From the NCBI GenBank assembly GCA_026182355.1, contig JAPFBL010000001.1:744001-808000 (forward strand): DNA of 64,000 nt. Direction: 5' to 3'. This document shows, in pieces, positions 48,150-60,089 of the stretch. Under the pieces are notes generated by a model. That model had not been told where the DNA came from. It saw nothing but the letters and a program-made list of their open reading frames with translations, and did no database searches. Position 1 is the first letter of the stretch. Each line of letters starts with the position of its first letter. This stretch comes from Hermatobates lingyangjiaoensis (taxonomy: Eukaryota; Arthropoda; Insecta; Hemiptera; Hermatobatidae). The position numbers were made by a program, and so were the translations under genes.

Positions 48150-48440
48150 GAAAGCAATCTTTGAGGTAGAAGGACAGTTCTAGCAGAATTCATATCTAGG
48201 TCTTTTTCCTTTGCCAATCTTTCAGCAATTTTGGAGAGCATGCTGCAAAAACCCAAAAGTAGTATTATCTAGCAAAGCTCCTCTTATAATAGCAATTTCA
48301 TCTAACTATCTTCTTTCCGTAATGTCAATTTCATTATTTAGCGTATCCACACTAATCCCCAAATTGCGGCGACAAAACACCTCCATTAGGAAAACCTTTA
48401 GTAGTCACAATTCCAACTGTGGTAGATCCTACACTTACAT
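48150..48440 (-). pseudogene. Non-LTR retrotransposon reverse transcriptase relic
   Basis: The minus strand encodes GSTTVGIVTTKGFPNGGVLS (from 48,429), matching the 'G.PQGGVLSP' motif that precedes the catalytic box in non-LTR reverse transcriptases. About 160 bp on, another frame reads KIAERLAKEKDLDMNSARTV, matching the conserved 'A...W....GL..N..KT' region after the catalytic box. The intervening catalytic aspartates are not recognisable, and at least two frame changes and several stops separate the blocks. It is plausibly from the same group as the RNase H relic at 38.1 kb, though this is not shown. Confidence 0.6.
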
Positions 48441-48479
48441 TAATTATTTTTCCAGTTTATTATTGTAATCCATTATACA

Positions 48480-50685
48480 GTTTCTAGATTAATACGTTTA
48501 TATGATTATTCTAGGGCTCTGTGATCAGTAGCAACTTCAATATCTATGAACTAATCAGTAGCAATAATTAATGAAGCAATTATTAATTGATTCAATTAAT
48601 AATTAAACAGTTTCTATTTTGTTAACTAAAATTTTTGAAACAGATTGATTTGCTCATCCGATGTGGGTGTTTTACCTCATGAACATGTTATTTACCGAAT
48701 ACTTATCATGTTACACAGAGAGAACTTAACATTTCTCATTTTTAGTGAAATATTACTTTTCCAATATTTAAGCTTATGAATATTCGTAGCATGACAATAT
48801 CGAATAAAAAATAATTTTATTGAATTACCAAAGAATTAACTTAGAATATATCCTTTTTTAATAAAGAACTAAAAAGTACCTTCCTTATAGTTCAATATCA
48901 TCAAAGACCATGGTGTTCTTAAAACACCAAGTCCTTTTCAATATCTGACATGAAGTTTTATTCAAAAGTGCAATATAAAGTTTCATTATAACACTTTGTC
49001 AGAAACCACCCATCATTCTCTGGAAAACATCATAACATAAATATTTTATTAACGATCACTTATTCCATTTAAGAATTTTATTGGTCCTACATATCATATT
49101 AACTCATTATTATATTTAAAAATTGTTTTATTATTATTAAAATTATTATACTTTAAAATAATTTTATTTAATCGTATTAACCTAAAAAATGTTTAAATTA
49201 ATTTTAACATGAAACAGCAGGTAATCCATTATTTTAAAATTTTCAATGTTTGTAGCTGTATTTCCCTTTGCTGAAATCTGAATTTCATGGAATGTTTTTC
49301 TGCATTACTAACTTTAAGTTTAATTTTTTGACTTGGTAGATTGTTATGCAATTTGCTTAGGAGTGTTAAAGAAAAATTTTTCGGAATCATAAAATGTTCC
49401 TCATAATCATAAACTAAACGTGTTGATATCGTCTTCACATAAATTGTTATTTTTAAGTCAACGGTATAAGCATAAGCATATAAGGTATAAGCATTGTAGT
49501 GCTACAAGATTTCAGAATCAAAGGCCAAAATTCTTACATTTTATGATAGAAAATACATTTACAATTTTTTTAAAAGTCTGAGGTTACTTTGATTTATTGA
49601 TTCTGTCAGTCTCAAGATAATCCCAAAATACAGCACTCTATACTTTGTAGTTTAGGAGGACAATTTGTTGTCTAAAATAAAATTTTGCCCAAAAAAGTGA
49701 CTTTGCTACATTGCAATATTTCACAAAAACAAAAGGACACAACACATCTACGCTGTACACTGTAAAACTCATTTTGTGTAAAATATAAATTTGATGCAGT
49801 AAACGGTGTGATCTGTAGTGTACCTACAAATTCTTATTGAAACATATAAATATAAGTTAAAGTTTTTAATTTTTACCCAAACCTGGTATTTTGGGTTATT
49901 GAAAAAATTGAGTTATTTTAATTGAACTATTTAATACAGTTAAAGTATTTTTCCCTTTAAGGAAAAAAAAGTAGCTTAAAATCACATACTGGCGAAAAAA
50001 GTGACATTCTCATAATTTAGTGAATATTTTTCAAAAACCTTTCAGCAAATCGCACTATGTAAGTCATATATGGGTAAAATATCAATCTCATTAATGAAAT
50101 GGTGTGATCTGTATCTTTTCTTATATACAGACATGCACAGACACAAAGCGTCATCAAAAAACTTTCGAAAATGTGCTTTGATGGCATCAAAACGAGTAAA
50201 ATCAAGTTTGAGTTTTCATGATGACTATAATTTAATTATAGGTTTGTAAAAAGGTACTCTTTTGACTGACAAATATTTACTTTTAGGGATCCTCAATCTC
50301 AGTTCAAAATTTTTATATAAAATCTTCAACTTTGATTTTCTAATTGAGGTCCTGTGTGTCCAATGAAAAATGACTGAGTATCATATTTAAGTGTCTGCAA
50401 GCCCTGTGAGAAATGAGATGCTTAGCGCCAGTATTCCACATTTTTAGTGGATGTTTCATAAAAAAAATCTTATCTTCCTGATGGCTAAGATCTGTAGGTA
50501 CAAAAATTAACTGTGTTGTTTTAGAATATATATGGTTTAAAACCCGAAACTTCATTATATTAGATGCAAAATTTTTTGAAAATAAAGTAAATTCTATAAA
50601 AGATGAATAGTCTTATAATTTTAACAAGAAATTATTAGTTAGAATAATAACTAACAGTACAATGAGTTATTTAAACATTTTTAAA
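48480..50685. other. AT-rich non-coding stretch
   Basis: No gene, element or RNA gene is recognisable. The short minus-strand frames at 49,229-49,438, 50,017-50,205 and 50,340-50,555 have no known domain. Confidence 0.45.
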
Positions 50686-50730
50686 CAAATGTTTAACATG
50701 CATATTGTTAATACCACTGAGGTTAGTATA

Positions 50731-50923
50731 ATTTATATTAGAAATAGGTAAAACCGTCATACCTCGAAAGATGATCATGGAGTCGTTGGAGCGCATTTGG
50801 ACGTTGTCCATCTTCGATCGCAAGGTCGATCGTTGCAATCGAAGATGAACAACGTCCGAAAGCACCAACGACTCCATGATCATCTTTCGAGGTATGACGG
50901 TTTTACCTATTTCTAATATAAAT
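50731..50923. repeat. 193-bp hairpin with GC-rich stem (possible hpRNA or foldback element)
   Basis: The left arm begins ATTTATATTAGAAATAGG and the right arm ends CCTATTTCTAATATAAAT. Pairing continues for about 90 bp per arm with only a few mismatches and a 2-nt size difference around 50,790-50,800 and 50,855-50,865. The axis lies near 50,827 in the word GGTCGATCG. The middle of the stem is much GC-richer than its surroundings. An exact 12-bp direct repeat (AAATGTTTAACA) occurs at 50,687-50,698 and 50,920-50,931; if it is a target-site duplication, the inserted unit would be 50,699-50,919. The left interval holds CACTGAGGTTAGTA, also found inverted near 39,755. Confidence 0.85.
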
Positions 50924-50934
50924 GTTTAACAGAT

Positions 50935-51695
50935 TTAGTTTGTTCTCCTGGGTCATTCATATGAATAATTTAAATAATCTGTAGGTCAAAACAATCTTTG
51001 TTTTAGAGGTTGTTTTTGAATACCAAAACTCTCCTGATTTTTGATCAAGTACCCTGTAAGAAAGGTAGACCTCAGATTGCTTAGCTAACATGTTATTTGT
51101 TAGAAATCAGTACTCTGATTTCTATCTAGCGATTTAATCTGATCAATTATAATATATATTTTACTGCAATTTTTTATCCATGCCAACTTAATGAGTGTTA
51201 TTTAAAGGTTAATTTATATCGCTTTTAAAACATCTTCTAAAATGTTGACCCTGAAGGATAATTTTTTACTGATGATTCTATAGATTGCGTTTGGAGATTT
51301 TTATCAAATGGTAAAAAACTAATCCTTTTAGGTAGAATAGTCTCTAAAAATGTGCCATACTGTAGCTGAGCTTCCTGTTATGTCTCAGTAGGAACTGTAG
51401 TCTAGAACTTGGTTATTATAACTTGTTCTTTTTGTGAAATCTTGCTTACGCAAACAGACCAATTTGCGAATCCTATTTTAATAGACTCAAGGTATTTCAA
51501 GCGTGAATTTCAGTTAAAAATTCTTTATCAAAAGCTTTCTCAACCTATATTTTATAAAGAGTAAGTGGAAAGTAGAAATAAATAAATATGCTTTTAGAGA
51601 GATGTTTTATGTATATTATTGAACGGAAGTTTATAAAATATTATTTTAATGACAAAATATGAAGTGAATATAGAGAAATACAGTGTGCAAAGATG
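50935..51695. other. AT-rich non-coding stretch
   Basis: I see nothing that supports a gene or a known element. Confidence 0.5.
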
Positions 51696-51699
51696 AATT

Positions 51700-51925
51700 T
51701 GAGAGAGAGTAAGAGAGAGAGGTGAAAATTGTTTTCTATTTGTGAAAGTTAAGGATGTTTGATAAGTGTAGCCACAGAGTGTGAGTAACGTGAAGCCGAG
51801 TGAAAAGCTCCCGTCTCTTTAATATCGAAATTCATGGTCCAACAATTCATTCTTCTGCTCCGAAGACCACAACCATATATGTGTCGACTTCACTCCACCT
51901 GCTCTTATTTACTAATCTGCCCTGA
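51700..51925. promoter_or_regulatory. GC-skew island 16
   Basis: The left part is purine/G-rich (GAGAGAGAGTAAGAGAGAGA); the right part is C-rich (CCGAAGACCACAACC, TTCACTCCACCTGC). The switch falls near GAAAAGCTCCCGTC at about 51,805. The left GA run is partly simple repeat, which weakens this case. Confidence 0.35.
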
Positions 51926-51929
51926 AATA

Positions 51930-53640
51930 CACCTTATAAATCCTAATTACAAATGATTTGAGTCTACAACAGCTTCGCCATTTCTTTTATAATGTTTAAT
52001 TATAGCTTATTTTGGAGTTTGTGTTTGTAGGTAATATACACTTGTGATAAATTGAAAAAAAAAATTACCAACTAATTTAAATGTTAATATTTCTATTAGT
52101 ATTACACATTGTTGAAATTACATTCTTGATCTTTGTAATTTGTAAGTTACGTTGAACTTCAAGTCTTAACATCTTCTTAACTCAGGTGTTTTGAAAAAGT
52201 CGATTACAATAGTATGTGCAGGATTTCTACCAAGTGGTATGAATTAAATGCATAATAGAACATTTTGATTTTAATTAAAATGCAAGAAATAGTGTTTCTT
52301 GTTTAATGATAGCTGAATACTTTGGACACAATGTCCTCCAGAGTTTTTGATTTCAATTTCTTTATTCAACTTCAAAATTTTTAAGATTATCTTTCAACTT
52401 TATTGGTTATACGTTTGGTGTATTTATATTATTTCCTCTTCAAGGTGATTTCCTTGCTTTCAGATTGAATACGATCAAATATTTCCATAACTCCCAGTCA
52501 GCATTATTTGTTTTATGTTAATTGAGTCTTACATAATTTGCGATTACTAAAGCAAATTCGGTTACATATTTTCTACATCTTTATTAATTTTTCGCTTGAA
52601 GATATAGTATTTTCTTACCTATGTAAATTCAATTAGAATGAGTTTTTTTTAAACTCATTTTTTGTTTTTTTTTTTTTAAGAATCGTTTATCTTCTTTCTT
52701 CTTTATTTATTTTTCAATATTTCAGTTCTATACCAGACCCTTGACTGCTTCCTTCCTCTCTATTCCTTAGTTTCCAAGAACCCATGTAAGAGTAACTTAT
52801 TTTTACTGGTTTCATTATTACCAGTCTAGTATACTAATGCGACAAGTGTCATAAAATCAAGCTTTTTACCCTGGTAATCATTTGTAATTACTTCAACACA
52901 TCCTGTAAAATTTATACTTACAATAAATATTCTTTGTCTTAGAATTATAATAACACATTCTGAAGGTTTTAGATAAAGAAATCTATATACTCCTGCTGAT
53001 TCAATGGACATTAAGAATGTGATTTCAAAAGTTCTATCTAAGAATTCCAGAGTAATTCTTTAGCTATATCGAGGTTTACTAATTAGAATTCCATTTCATT
53101 CACCAAATTTTTTTTCGTTATGTATGTTCTTTCGTAGGTATGTTCTCCCTTATGAATATCCTTATTTACCTAAAATTTCTCATTATTTTAATTATATTAA
53201 AACTAGTACTTTCGACACTTTTAATGCAATATTGCTCATCTGATATTGTAAGTCAGTGAAATAATCATGATATGATGATATATAAAATAATAAAATATGA
53301 TTTTGTAGAATTACATATGAAGTGATGCACAAGTAACATCCATATGACATAAGAAAATAAAATAGTACTTTTCTCACACTTCAATATTGGCAAAAATCAT
53401 GGATTTGTTAAAAACATAAATATATATCAGAATACATATTTGGATATGCACCACATACACATAAACATACAAAAGAAATTACCAAAAAAAAACTTTAATA
53501 AAGGACTTTGAGGACCTAAAATCTTGTAAATCTGACAAAATCTCAGGCTCAATTTTTTTTCTTGATCACTTATAATAAAGAAAACATCGATAGAAGGGTT
53601 GCTCAGTAACAATACCTATATCAGAAGCAGGTTAAAGGCA
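51930..53640. other. AT-rich non-coding stretch
   Basis: No gene or named element is recognised. Frames at 52,826-53,011 and 53,192-53,612 (minus) are low-complexity. Confidence 0.45.
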
Positions 53641-53643
53641 AAA

Positions 53644-53800
53644 TCTATACTATTATAAAACAAGCCATGTCAGTCTGTCTGTCCCTCACAAATGTGAATA
53701 AATCCAACAAGTATAGCAGGTGATCCATCTCTAAGATGTTTTTTCAGTTTTTCTAGCTATATTGCCCTTTACCGTAATTGAAAATTTATAAAAATTTGTT
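53644..53800 (+). mobile_element. Helitron-like 5' terminus
   Basis: TCTATACTATTATAAAAC at 53,644 follows an A, matching the TC-start and 'TCTATACTATTATAAA' text common at the 5' ends of Helitron families in insects. It is followed by 'catgtcagtctgtctgtccc'. The 3' end in CTRR is not located, so only the start is annotated. Confidence 0.5.
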
Positions 53801-54572
53801 TGTTAGTTGCTAATTTTAGGTTTGGTTTTTTGGAAAAAAATTTATTATTCTATACTAAGTGGCTCAGCGTTTAAACAACATTTACCGATAAAAACATAAA
53901 ATGTAATATAACGCATCTTTTTGTTAATGCAATTTTAAGAACAAATTTTTCATTTGATCCCACAAATAATGCTCTATTTTTACGTATAATTTTATTTTAT
54001 CCGTACAGAAACGGTATGGCTTGTTAGGATAAAAGTAAAATTCAGTTTTAGGAATGTAAAAGTATTGAATTATTTTTCAACAACATTGGCTTGATTTCTG
54101 AACAATAAAATTTTTTGTCGACCATTGTTTGCAGATTTCCTTTATAATCCTTTTTTTTTTACAAAATGAATGTTTCTCACAATCAGTGTATAGGACTACA
54201 GAGAAGGAAAAATTAACAAGGTTATGGGGTAATTTTTTATTTGCTTTCTTTTTATATAAAACAATTATGCAAACATGTATCATAATATGTATTTTTTGTT
54301 AAGTTAAATTCTAATTTGTAATATTTTTGCTTGCAGGGTGGATAAGGATTAAATGACAAAATTTAAAGAAATAATGGGCTGAGATTTCAAGAAATTCAGA
54401 GACTAATGATCTCCGAGTTTTCATATTCATATTCCGTAGAGGACAGCAAGCAGCTAATAAAGAGGTAGGTAGTTGTCAAAGTTGTAATACATTTGTTTTA
54501 GTAATTACTATGACTTTTAAATTATTATTTACCTGGCATTATCTTTTCAGACATTTGATACAGACTTACGCC

Positions 54573-55470
54573 TAACTTGAGTTGTATCAGACATACCTGA
54601 ACACCCTTCTACGTTATTGGCAACGTTTGCTGACGATAAAGCCATACTATCAACTCATGATGACAGTAATATAGCTTCAGATCAGTTACATCAACACTTA
54701 CTTCTTATTCAACCTTGGCTTCGTCGCTGGTGCATAAAAATTAATGAGAAGAAAAGTTCTGAAATAACTTTTACTCTTCGACAAAACTATTGCCCCCTAG
54801 TATCTCTAAATAATGAGATCATACCTCCAGCAACCACAGTACGCTACCTATGACTGCACTTTGACACACGCTGACATGGAACCCACACACAAGACTGAAA
54901 CGAACAGAGACCAACAGACGTTACAAACGCCTTATAAGACTCTTAGAGAGAAAATCAAAACTCACACCAACAGACAGATACAACACAATCTTGAAGCCTT
55001 CTTGGGCTTATGCTATAGAACTTTGGAGTTCTGCCAAACCTTCAAATATTCGTCCTATACAAGCCATCCAATCAAAAATACTCAGAAAACTCTCGCATCT
55101 CCCATTTTGCGTCCCAAATATAATCATTCACCGAGATCTTAAAGTCCTCTTCGTTCTCGACTACGCACAAGACCGTTACAAAAAATTCCACAGTAAACTC
55201 TTAATTCATCCAAACCCACTTGCTCAAAATCTTTCCCAACTAGTAAACCCCACAAACCCCCAAAGACGACTAAAACGGCAATGGCCACGTGACTTTCTGT
55301 CGTCATAAATCATAAACATAGTTACGGAGTGCCACGAATGGGTGTCCACCCGATTTCCGCTTCATAATCAAAAGCTGAAGGAGTAACCCTGAAACAAAAT
55401 TACTTCTAAATACATGAAATTGTAATCGAAGTATCAAAAAAGAAAAAAAAACTTGAGTTGTAATTATATC
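54573..55470 (+). pseudogene. Jockey-like non-LTR retrotransposon, reverse transcriptase C-terminal part and 3' end
   Basis: The first block encodes SDIPEHPSTLLATFADDKAI; the catalytic FADD box is at 54,626-54,637. It then gives LRRWCIKINEKKSSEITFTL, the usual region after the active site. The frame then reads RYL followed by a stop near 54,852. After one or two base-level frameshifts between about 54,850 and 54,875, a second block is open to 55,308. It includes WNPHTRLKRTETNRRY, KPSWAYAIELWSSAKPSNI and RRLKRQWPRDF, which match the C-terminal region of Jockey-type polymerases. Upstream of 54,573 the frame has stops and the N-terminal RT and endonuclease domains are missing. The A-rich text near 55,437-55,462 is the likely 3' end. 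A 5'-truncated dead copy. Confidence 0.85.
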
Positions 55471-55599
55471 ACAATAAACAATCCAATTCATTGTACACCG
55501 TTCCTGTTAGTAAGTGTGACAAATAATCCCAGAAGACTCTACTAATAATATACGGTCTTTTCCTGTAAGAGGAATCATTAAATTATTGCTTATAACAAT

Positions 55600-56540
55600 A
55601 TAACAATAACAGAGCTTTGTTCTCTGAGAATATTAGCTTACCGCCTCTAGTGGGGCCATGCAGCTCTACCACATGCTGCATCAGCTTATATGAGTATATA
55701 TTCCACAGGTTCTTTGAACCAGGGGCTACAACGGCCACTGATACACTGATTTTTTTTGTTTGTTTGTGGCAGAAAGGTGTTGGTGGTGAAATGCTTTATG
55801 CACCTCAATTGAGAGAGTTCGGACTACCCTCTGAGATTGGGAGTGTCGGGCTCCTGGCAAGCCAGTATACCGACTAAAACAACACCTATCTCCAAAATTG
55901 CTGCCCCTTTATTGTGTGCTGGGGACTTAGATAGAGGGACGCATATTACCCCGAATAGAGGTTGAGTGTCAGTCTGGAAAACTCACCACAAGAGGTGCTG
56001 CACAAGGCTACCATCTACACACTCTCCTGGAAAACCTTTTCTACTCACAAGCGAGAGGCTAACATCCCGTACTGCCCAATGAATCCAAGCTGGGCAGAAG
56101 CCCTTTTGATGAAAACCTGCCCAGCTAAGCCAAAAGACCGCCAGTGGTGGGCTGAGCTACTGGGCCGCACTTGGAACGGTCTGCCCTGTACTGTTAGCTT
56201 GCACAGCGCAGCAGACACAATTACCACCTCTGCAACGGGGACGCCAGTACTAGGTATATCTACCCCTAATTTGGACCAATGGGACGAAGTAAACCAAGGT
56301 TAGAGGTTTCACCTATAGCTGAGCAAGTTTTGTATGACCTTTAGTGCAGAGAACAAACCGAAACTCTTAAAATAAATGGGTACTGTGGGCGGCGGGGGCC
56401 AATGGAGGGGTTCTCTCCACATCCCGCCAACTGAGGTTGGACTTGTGTGGCTGTTGGTTCTCACCCAAGTTGGGTAGGCCCTTGTAGTCGCTGTGTGAGA
56501 AGCAGTAACTTCTCTTGAGGATATTATTATTATTGAAAAG
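55600..56540 (+). mobile_element. Interspersed repeat family B, copy 2
   Basis: CCTCTAGTGGGGCCATGCAG at about 55,641 and the block TTCTCACCCAAGTTGGGTAG with AGCAGTAACTTCTC (56,458-56,515) match the minus strand of 31,450-31,540. The right end is a TATTATTATTATT run (about 56,522-56,535), a simple-repeat tail typical of some non-LTR elements and SINEs. Frames at 55,617-55,877 and 55,962-56,303 are open but match no domain I know. If it is one element it is about 900 bp; the middle part, absent at 31 kb, may be an internal deletion there or an insertion here. Confidence 0.5.
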
Positions 56541-56752
56541 CTCAAAACGAAAATTCAACCAAATGGAAATAATATTTTGATAAAGTAAAAGACAAATATC
56601 TTATTATTTTCACATATTATTACTAATGGCTTATTGACTGTAAGAATTATGTTCTATAGATGAAAGTGTTATTAGTAATAATTTATAAATGTTTAGATTA
56701 TTAACTGTAGTGAATACGTGTGCAACAGCTTCATGATTCGATCTCATTTCAG

Positions 56753-56858
56753 ATCCTTGAGGAAGTTGTGAAGTACGAAAAGACTGCTTTCACAGCGATT
56801 AGGGCTTTCTTCTGTCGTAAAGAGATCACAGAGGTCCCCGTGAACTACTGGATTTTAG
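56753..56858 (+). CDS. Candidate internal coding exon (35 codons plus 1 base), unknown protein
   Basis: A 106-bp block with more even base composition than its surroundings. It lies between an acceptor-like 'gatctcatttcag' ending at 56,752 and a donor-like 'gtgaga' starting at 56,859. In the frame that stays open through it, the predicted residues begin ILEEVVKYEKTAFTAIRAFF and end EITEVPVNYWIL, with charged and hydrophobic positions and none of the F/L/Y/N/K bias of random AT-rich frames. The phase would be 0 in and 1 out. The reading frame also continues beyond both splice sites (56,720-56,923), so exon limits rest on splice motifs only. I do not recognise the protein. Flanking exons are not visible, which implies introns longer than several kb, or an orphan or pseudo-exon. 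Confidence 0.5.
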
Positions 56859-56859
56859 G

Positions 56860-58375
56860 TGAGAAATATCTACTTATATCCAAAATGTACTATTGCTATT
56901 ACAACAATCGTGTGCGCATTTAATGTGTCATGATGTTTAAAAACATCATGACTTTGGTACAGAGTTGACTTAGACTACTGCAAAAACATTATGAGTTTAT
57001 TAAAAATCTGAATATAAAATCAAGGTACAAACTAAGAGGGAAGATTCATTTAATAGTTGAGTTAAAACGTTAAGAAAGTTTTTCTTGATTACAACGGTTT
57101 ACTAATATATAAGATATAGTGATCCAGTGTTGTTTTTCTTTCCGTTATAATAATAAGAGTCTTTATTACATGACATAAAATGTTTAATTGCCTATTAAAC
57201 AGAAAATTGAGATTTGAATATAAAAAATATGAAAATTACGACATCGACTTCATGTTTCTACTGGTGTGATATGATCTTTCTAAACAGAATAATAGAATGA
57301 TTAAAATTGTTTAGCTGCACACTAAACATTTCATATTTTACCAACATTTATTTTGAGTATGAATTCCAGGATTGAGTGAGGGAGTCAAATTTAAAAATCA
57401 GTCACCTATCTTATTAGTTTATTTTAATCTAACTGAGTTTCATCGAGGCATCCAAGCTTGACGTTTCTTCAACAAGATGGGTATAAAACTAAGCTGTAGA
57501 GAACTCTAATTTGGGTGGATTTAAGAATTAAAAGTTGACTAAAGTTTTGACAATTGAAGCTTTGGACAATTGATATATAGTGCTAGTTTTTCATAGAAAG
57601 CACAAGTAATAGAATAATACAACATGTTAGAACTTGAAACTAATAACACTCTAACATAATTACGACTCTGGAGTTCTAAAGGATTGCTACAAAGTTGTTT
57701 GAGTGCTTCTTTAATTAAACTCTACAGACAACATAATTCAAGCATTAGTAGTGGTCAGTATAAATTAGGCCTAGTGTTAAGTAGAGTGATAAGTTAGTTA
57801 CCCTAAACATTCTTTAATGGTATCCTGAGACTAAAACATTTTTCAGTTTCAGCTCCCAAAGTCAAATCAAACATAAGTAAAAGATTTAGTAAGTATTATT
57901 TTTAGTAAAACTATGATCTCTTTTATCAGCGTTACTAACAAATTTTCAGTGCTGTGGAAAAATGCATTCTCTAGTTTTGAAATAATAATTAAAACCAAAT
58001 AATTTCGAGGTTTAATAACTGGAAAAATAAAAATTGATTAAAAACAATAGCTTTCAATCCTTGATATTATTCTATCTTTTCTTTTTGGATTGCAGTTTGG
58101 TTTAAAGAGAGCATATGAGTATTCTGCATAAAGAGAAAGTTAACATAAAAATAAAGTGAGAAGGGTTATATGTATCATAGTTTAATAGTTCTGTTTGCAC
58201 TATCCTCGTTTACATTTTTCTATATATAATATGTTTTATGTTTCTAGTTTCATTGTTGATGGCGTTAGTCAGCGATTATTAAATCATTGTTTACATACTC
58301 GTATCCAAAACAACTGTCAACAACTTTGGTACCTATTTGTATTAACTGTTTGAAGAAGTATACTAATGACACTGA
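56860..58375. other. AT-rich stretch (possible intron)
   Basis: No second exon is recognised. A short perfect hairpin, TCATGATGTTT / AAACATCATGA, lies at about 56,929-56,952. Confidence 0.4.
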
Positions 58376-58379
58376 GCGA

Positions 58380-58585
58380 GTTGTCCATTGATTGATTGAT
58401 CAATGGAGGCAGGGTGTGGAGTGACAATGGGGGAGGCTCAGTCGAGGGGTTGAAGGGTCTGGTGGCCGGAGTAGGGGGCATTGTGCTGACCAGCTTGTGG
58501 GAGTCGGCCATGCTTCGCCCACCAACCACATGCGCAAACGCTCCACAACCTAGCACATGCTACCCACTGTCCACTGCCCTATATT
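58380..58585. promoter_or_regulatory. GC-skew island 17, with tandem TGAT words
   Basis: The left part is G-rich (GGGGGAGGCTCAGTCGAGGG, GGAGTAGGGGGC); the right part is C-rich (CGCCCACCAACCACATGCGC, CCACTGTCCACTGCCC). ATTGATTGATTGATCAAT at 58,387-58,404 contains overlapping TGATTGAT, the core bound by Extradenticle/PBX with Hox partners. Frames of about 60-80 codons on both strands are composition by-products. Confidence 0.45.
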
Positions 58586-58589
58586 AAAC

Positions 58590-59320
58590 AGAGATTTTAA
58601 GCAATGTTTAAATCAAAGTCATAAATAGAGATTTTAGTAATAAATATGTTAAGAGGAAATAGAAACAGCAACTAAAATGTTCAATATAATATCTAATTTC
58701 GAATATTTTACATCTCATTATAATGAAATTAAGTTGTTGTCTTCTTCGAAAGGTTCTTTTGAGGTCATATGTTTCTGTCAAGATCATAATTTGTATTCCC
58801 TTCGGGATCCCTCATTCCAAATGGATTATTAGCATATAAGTTATGATTTATAAGGGATAATTTATTATCAACCCTTATTATCAATGATAATAAATAGTCT
58901 TGCAATTTAAGTAGTGAAATTAGGTAACAACTCTTCTTAGTACTCAAGACGAATTGTAGATTTAAATACTTAAGGTAGGTTTGATCAAAACCATGTTGGG
59001 CAACAGACAAATGCAGGAGACGTAATTGTTTATTATTATATAGAAATATAAAGCAACTTTATTTAGGTAATTCAAGCGAAAAATTATTTAACAGTGCTCA
59101 CATGCCTCTAAATGTCTGACATACTAAAAAATGTCCTGTTTTTATAAAATTTCTTTTTCTTCTTTTGTCTAAATACTAAATGTTTTATAAAGAACCTACT
59201 AAAATTAGTACTAGAAATTAAAAATTTAGACAGTTGTTTTCAGGATTATCATTCAACAGTTTATCATTTCTCAACTACCTGCTAAATAAGCTGCTATTAT
59301 TAAAAAATATAACCATTAAT
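58590..59320. other. AT-rich non-coding stretch
   Basis: No gene is supported; the minus-strand frame at 58,765-59,010 has no known domain. Confidence 0.45.
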
Positions 59321-59927
59321 TACGATACTGAAACATTAATTTTGCAGCGATTTTCCAAACTTATGGTTGGGGTTTCCACATTAATTGTCAATGTGACATC
59401 AACTGATACAAGCTTACGACCATAATTTATTTGGTCATCAACAGGGAAAATTTCGCTTGTGGACAGATGCTTATATGATCTTCCTTTGTGGATGCGTTTT
59501 TCAGATTGGTTCAATCGGCAGACCTTATTGGCTAATTGGAGTACAGATTTTAGTTTTCGTTTTCGTTCCACTTCCTGTTAGGCTCTATGTTCCTTTTTTT
59601 TGGAATGACAAACATTTCCTTTACCTGAAGATTAATTGAGGGGTTTCTTTCTTTAATAAACAAATCCTCTAAAATTTGTACTTTATCAACATTTTCCTCT
59701 CGTTGGATAATGCTAGAACCTTCCACAAGCATCTCTCTTGATAACTGTATACTGTGCTTTCCATGGGTGTGTTTCTTTGGAGCAGCATCAGTCAAATTAA
59801 TCTGCTGCAGACCTTTTTTGGAGTCAACCGATGTACTTTCAGGGCAGGTTCTTACATTCATCTGTAGTGCAAATGTGTTCGTAAACAATATTTGCTTACT
59901 AGAAGACTTACTGCCAATTTTTACCAA
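59320..59927 (-). pseudogene. Penelope-like element relic (GIY-YIG endonuclease end)
   Basis: A minus-strand frame from 59,927 to 59,550 holds 125 codons. Near its end, KVQILEDLFIKERNPSINLQ resembles the 'ILE..FIK...P.LN.Q' signature at the end of the GIY-YIG endonuclease domain of Penelope-like retroelements. The catalytic GIY/YIG part is not present. A second frame (59,571-59,320) overlaps the stop by about 20 bases and reads on, so a frameshift may have split a longer frame. The upstream end abuts a TA run (59,927-59,952), as with other such elements here. An unrelated host exon is the alternative. Confidence 0.45.
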
Positions 59928-59977
59928 TATATATATATATATATATATATATTGGTGTATATTGGCAGCAGATCTTA
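59905..59977. repeat. TA microsatellite in a short inverted repeat
   Basis: CTGCCAATTTTTACCAAT on the left pairs with ATTGGTGTATATTGGCAG on the right, with the AT run 59,927-59,952 at the centre. Confidence 0.85.
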
Positions 59978-60089
59978 CCTTTTCTTTACCTCTGGAAGAT
60001 CTTACCTACTACAATAAGGAAAATATCCGGGAGGTTAGAATCAGTTAACAAAAAGGTCGTGAATGCAGAAACTGCGATCATTTTCAATA

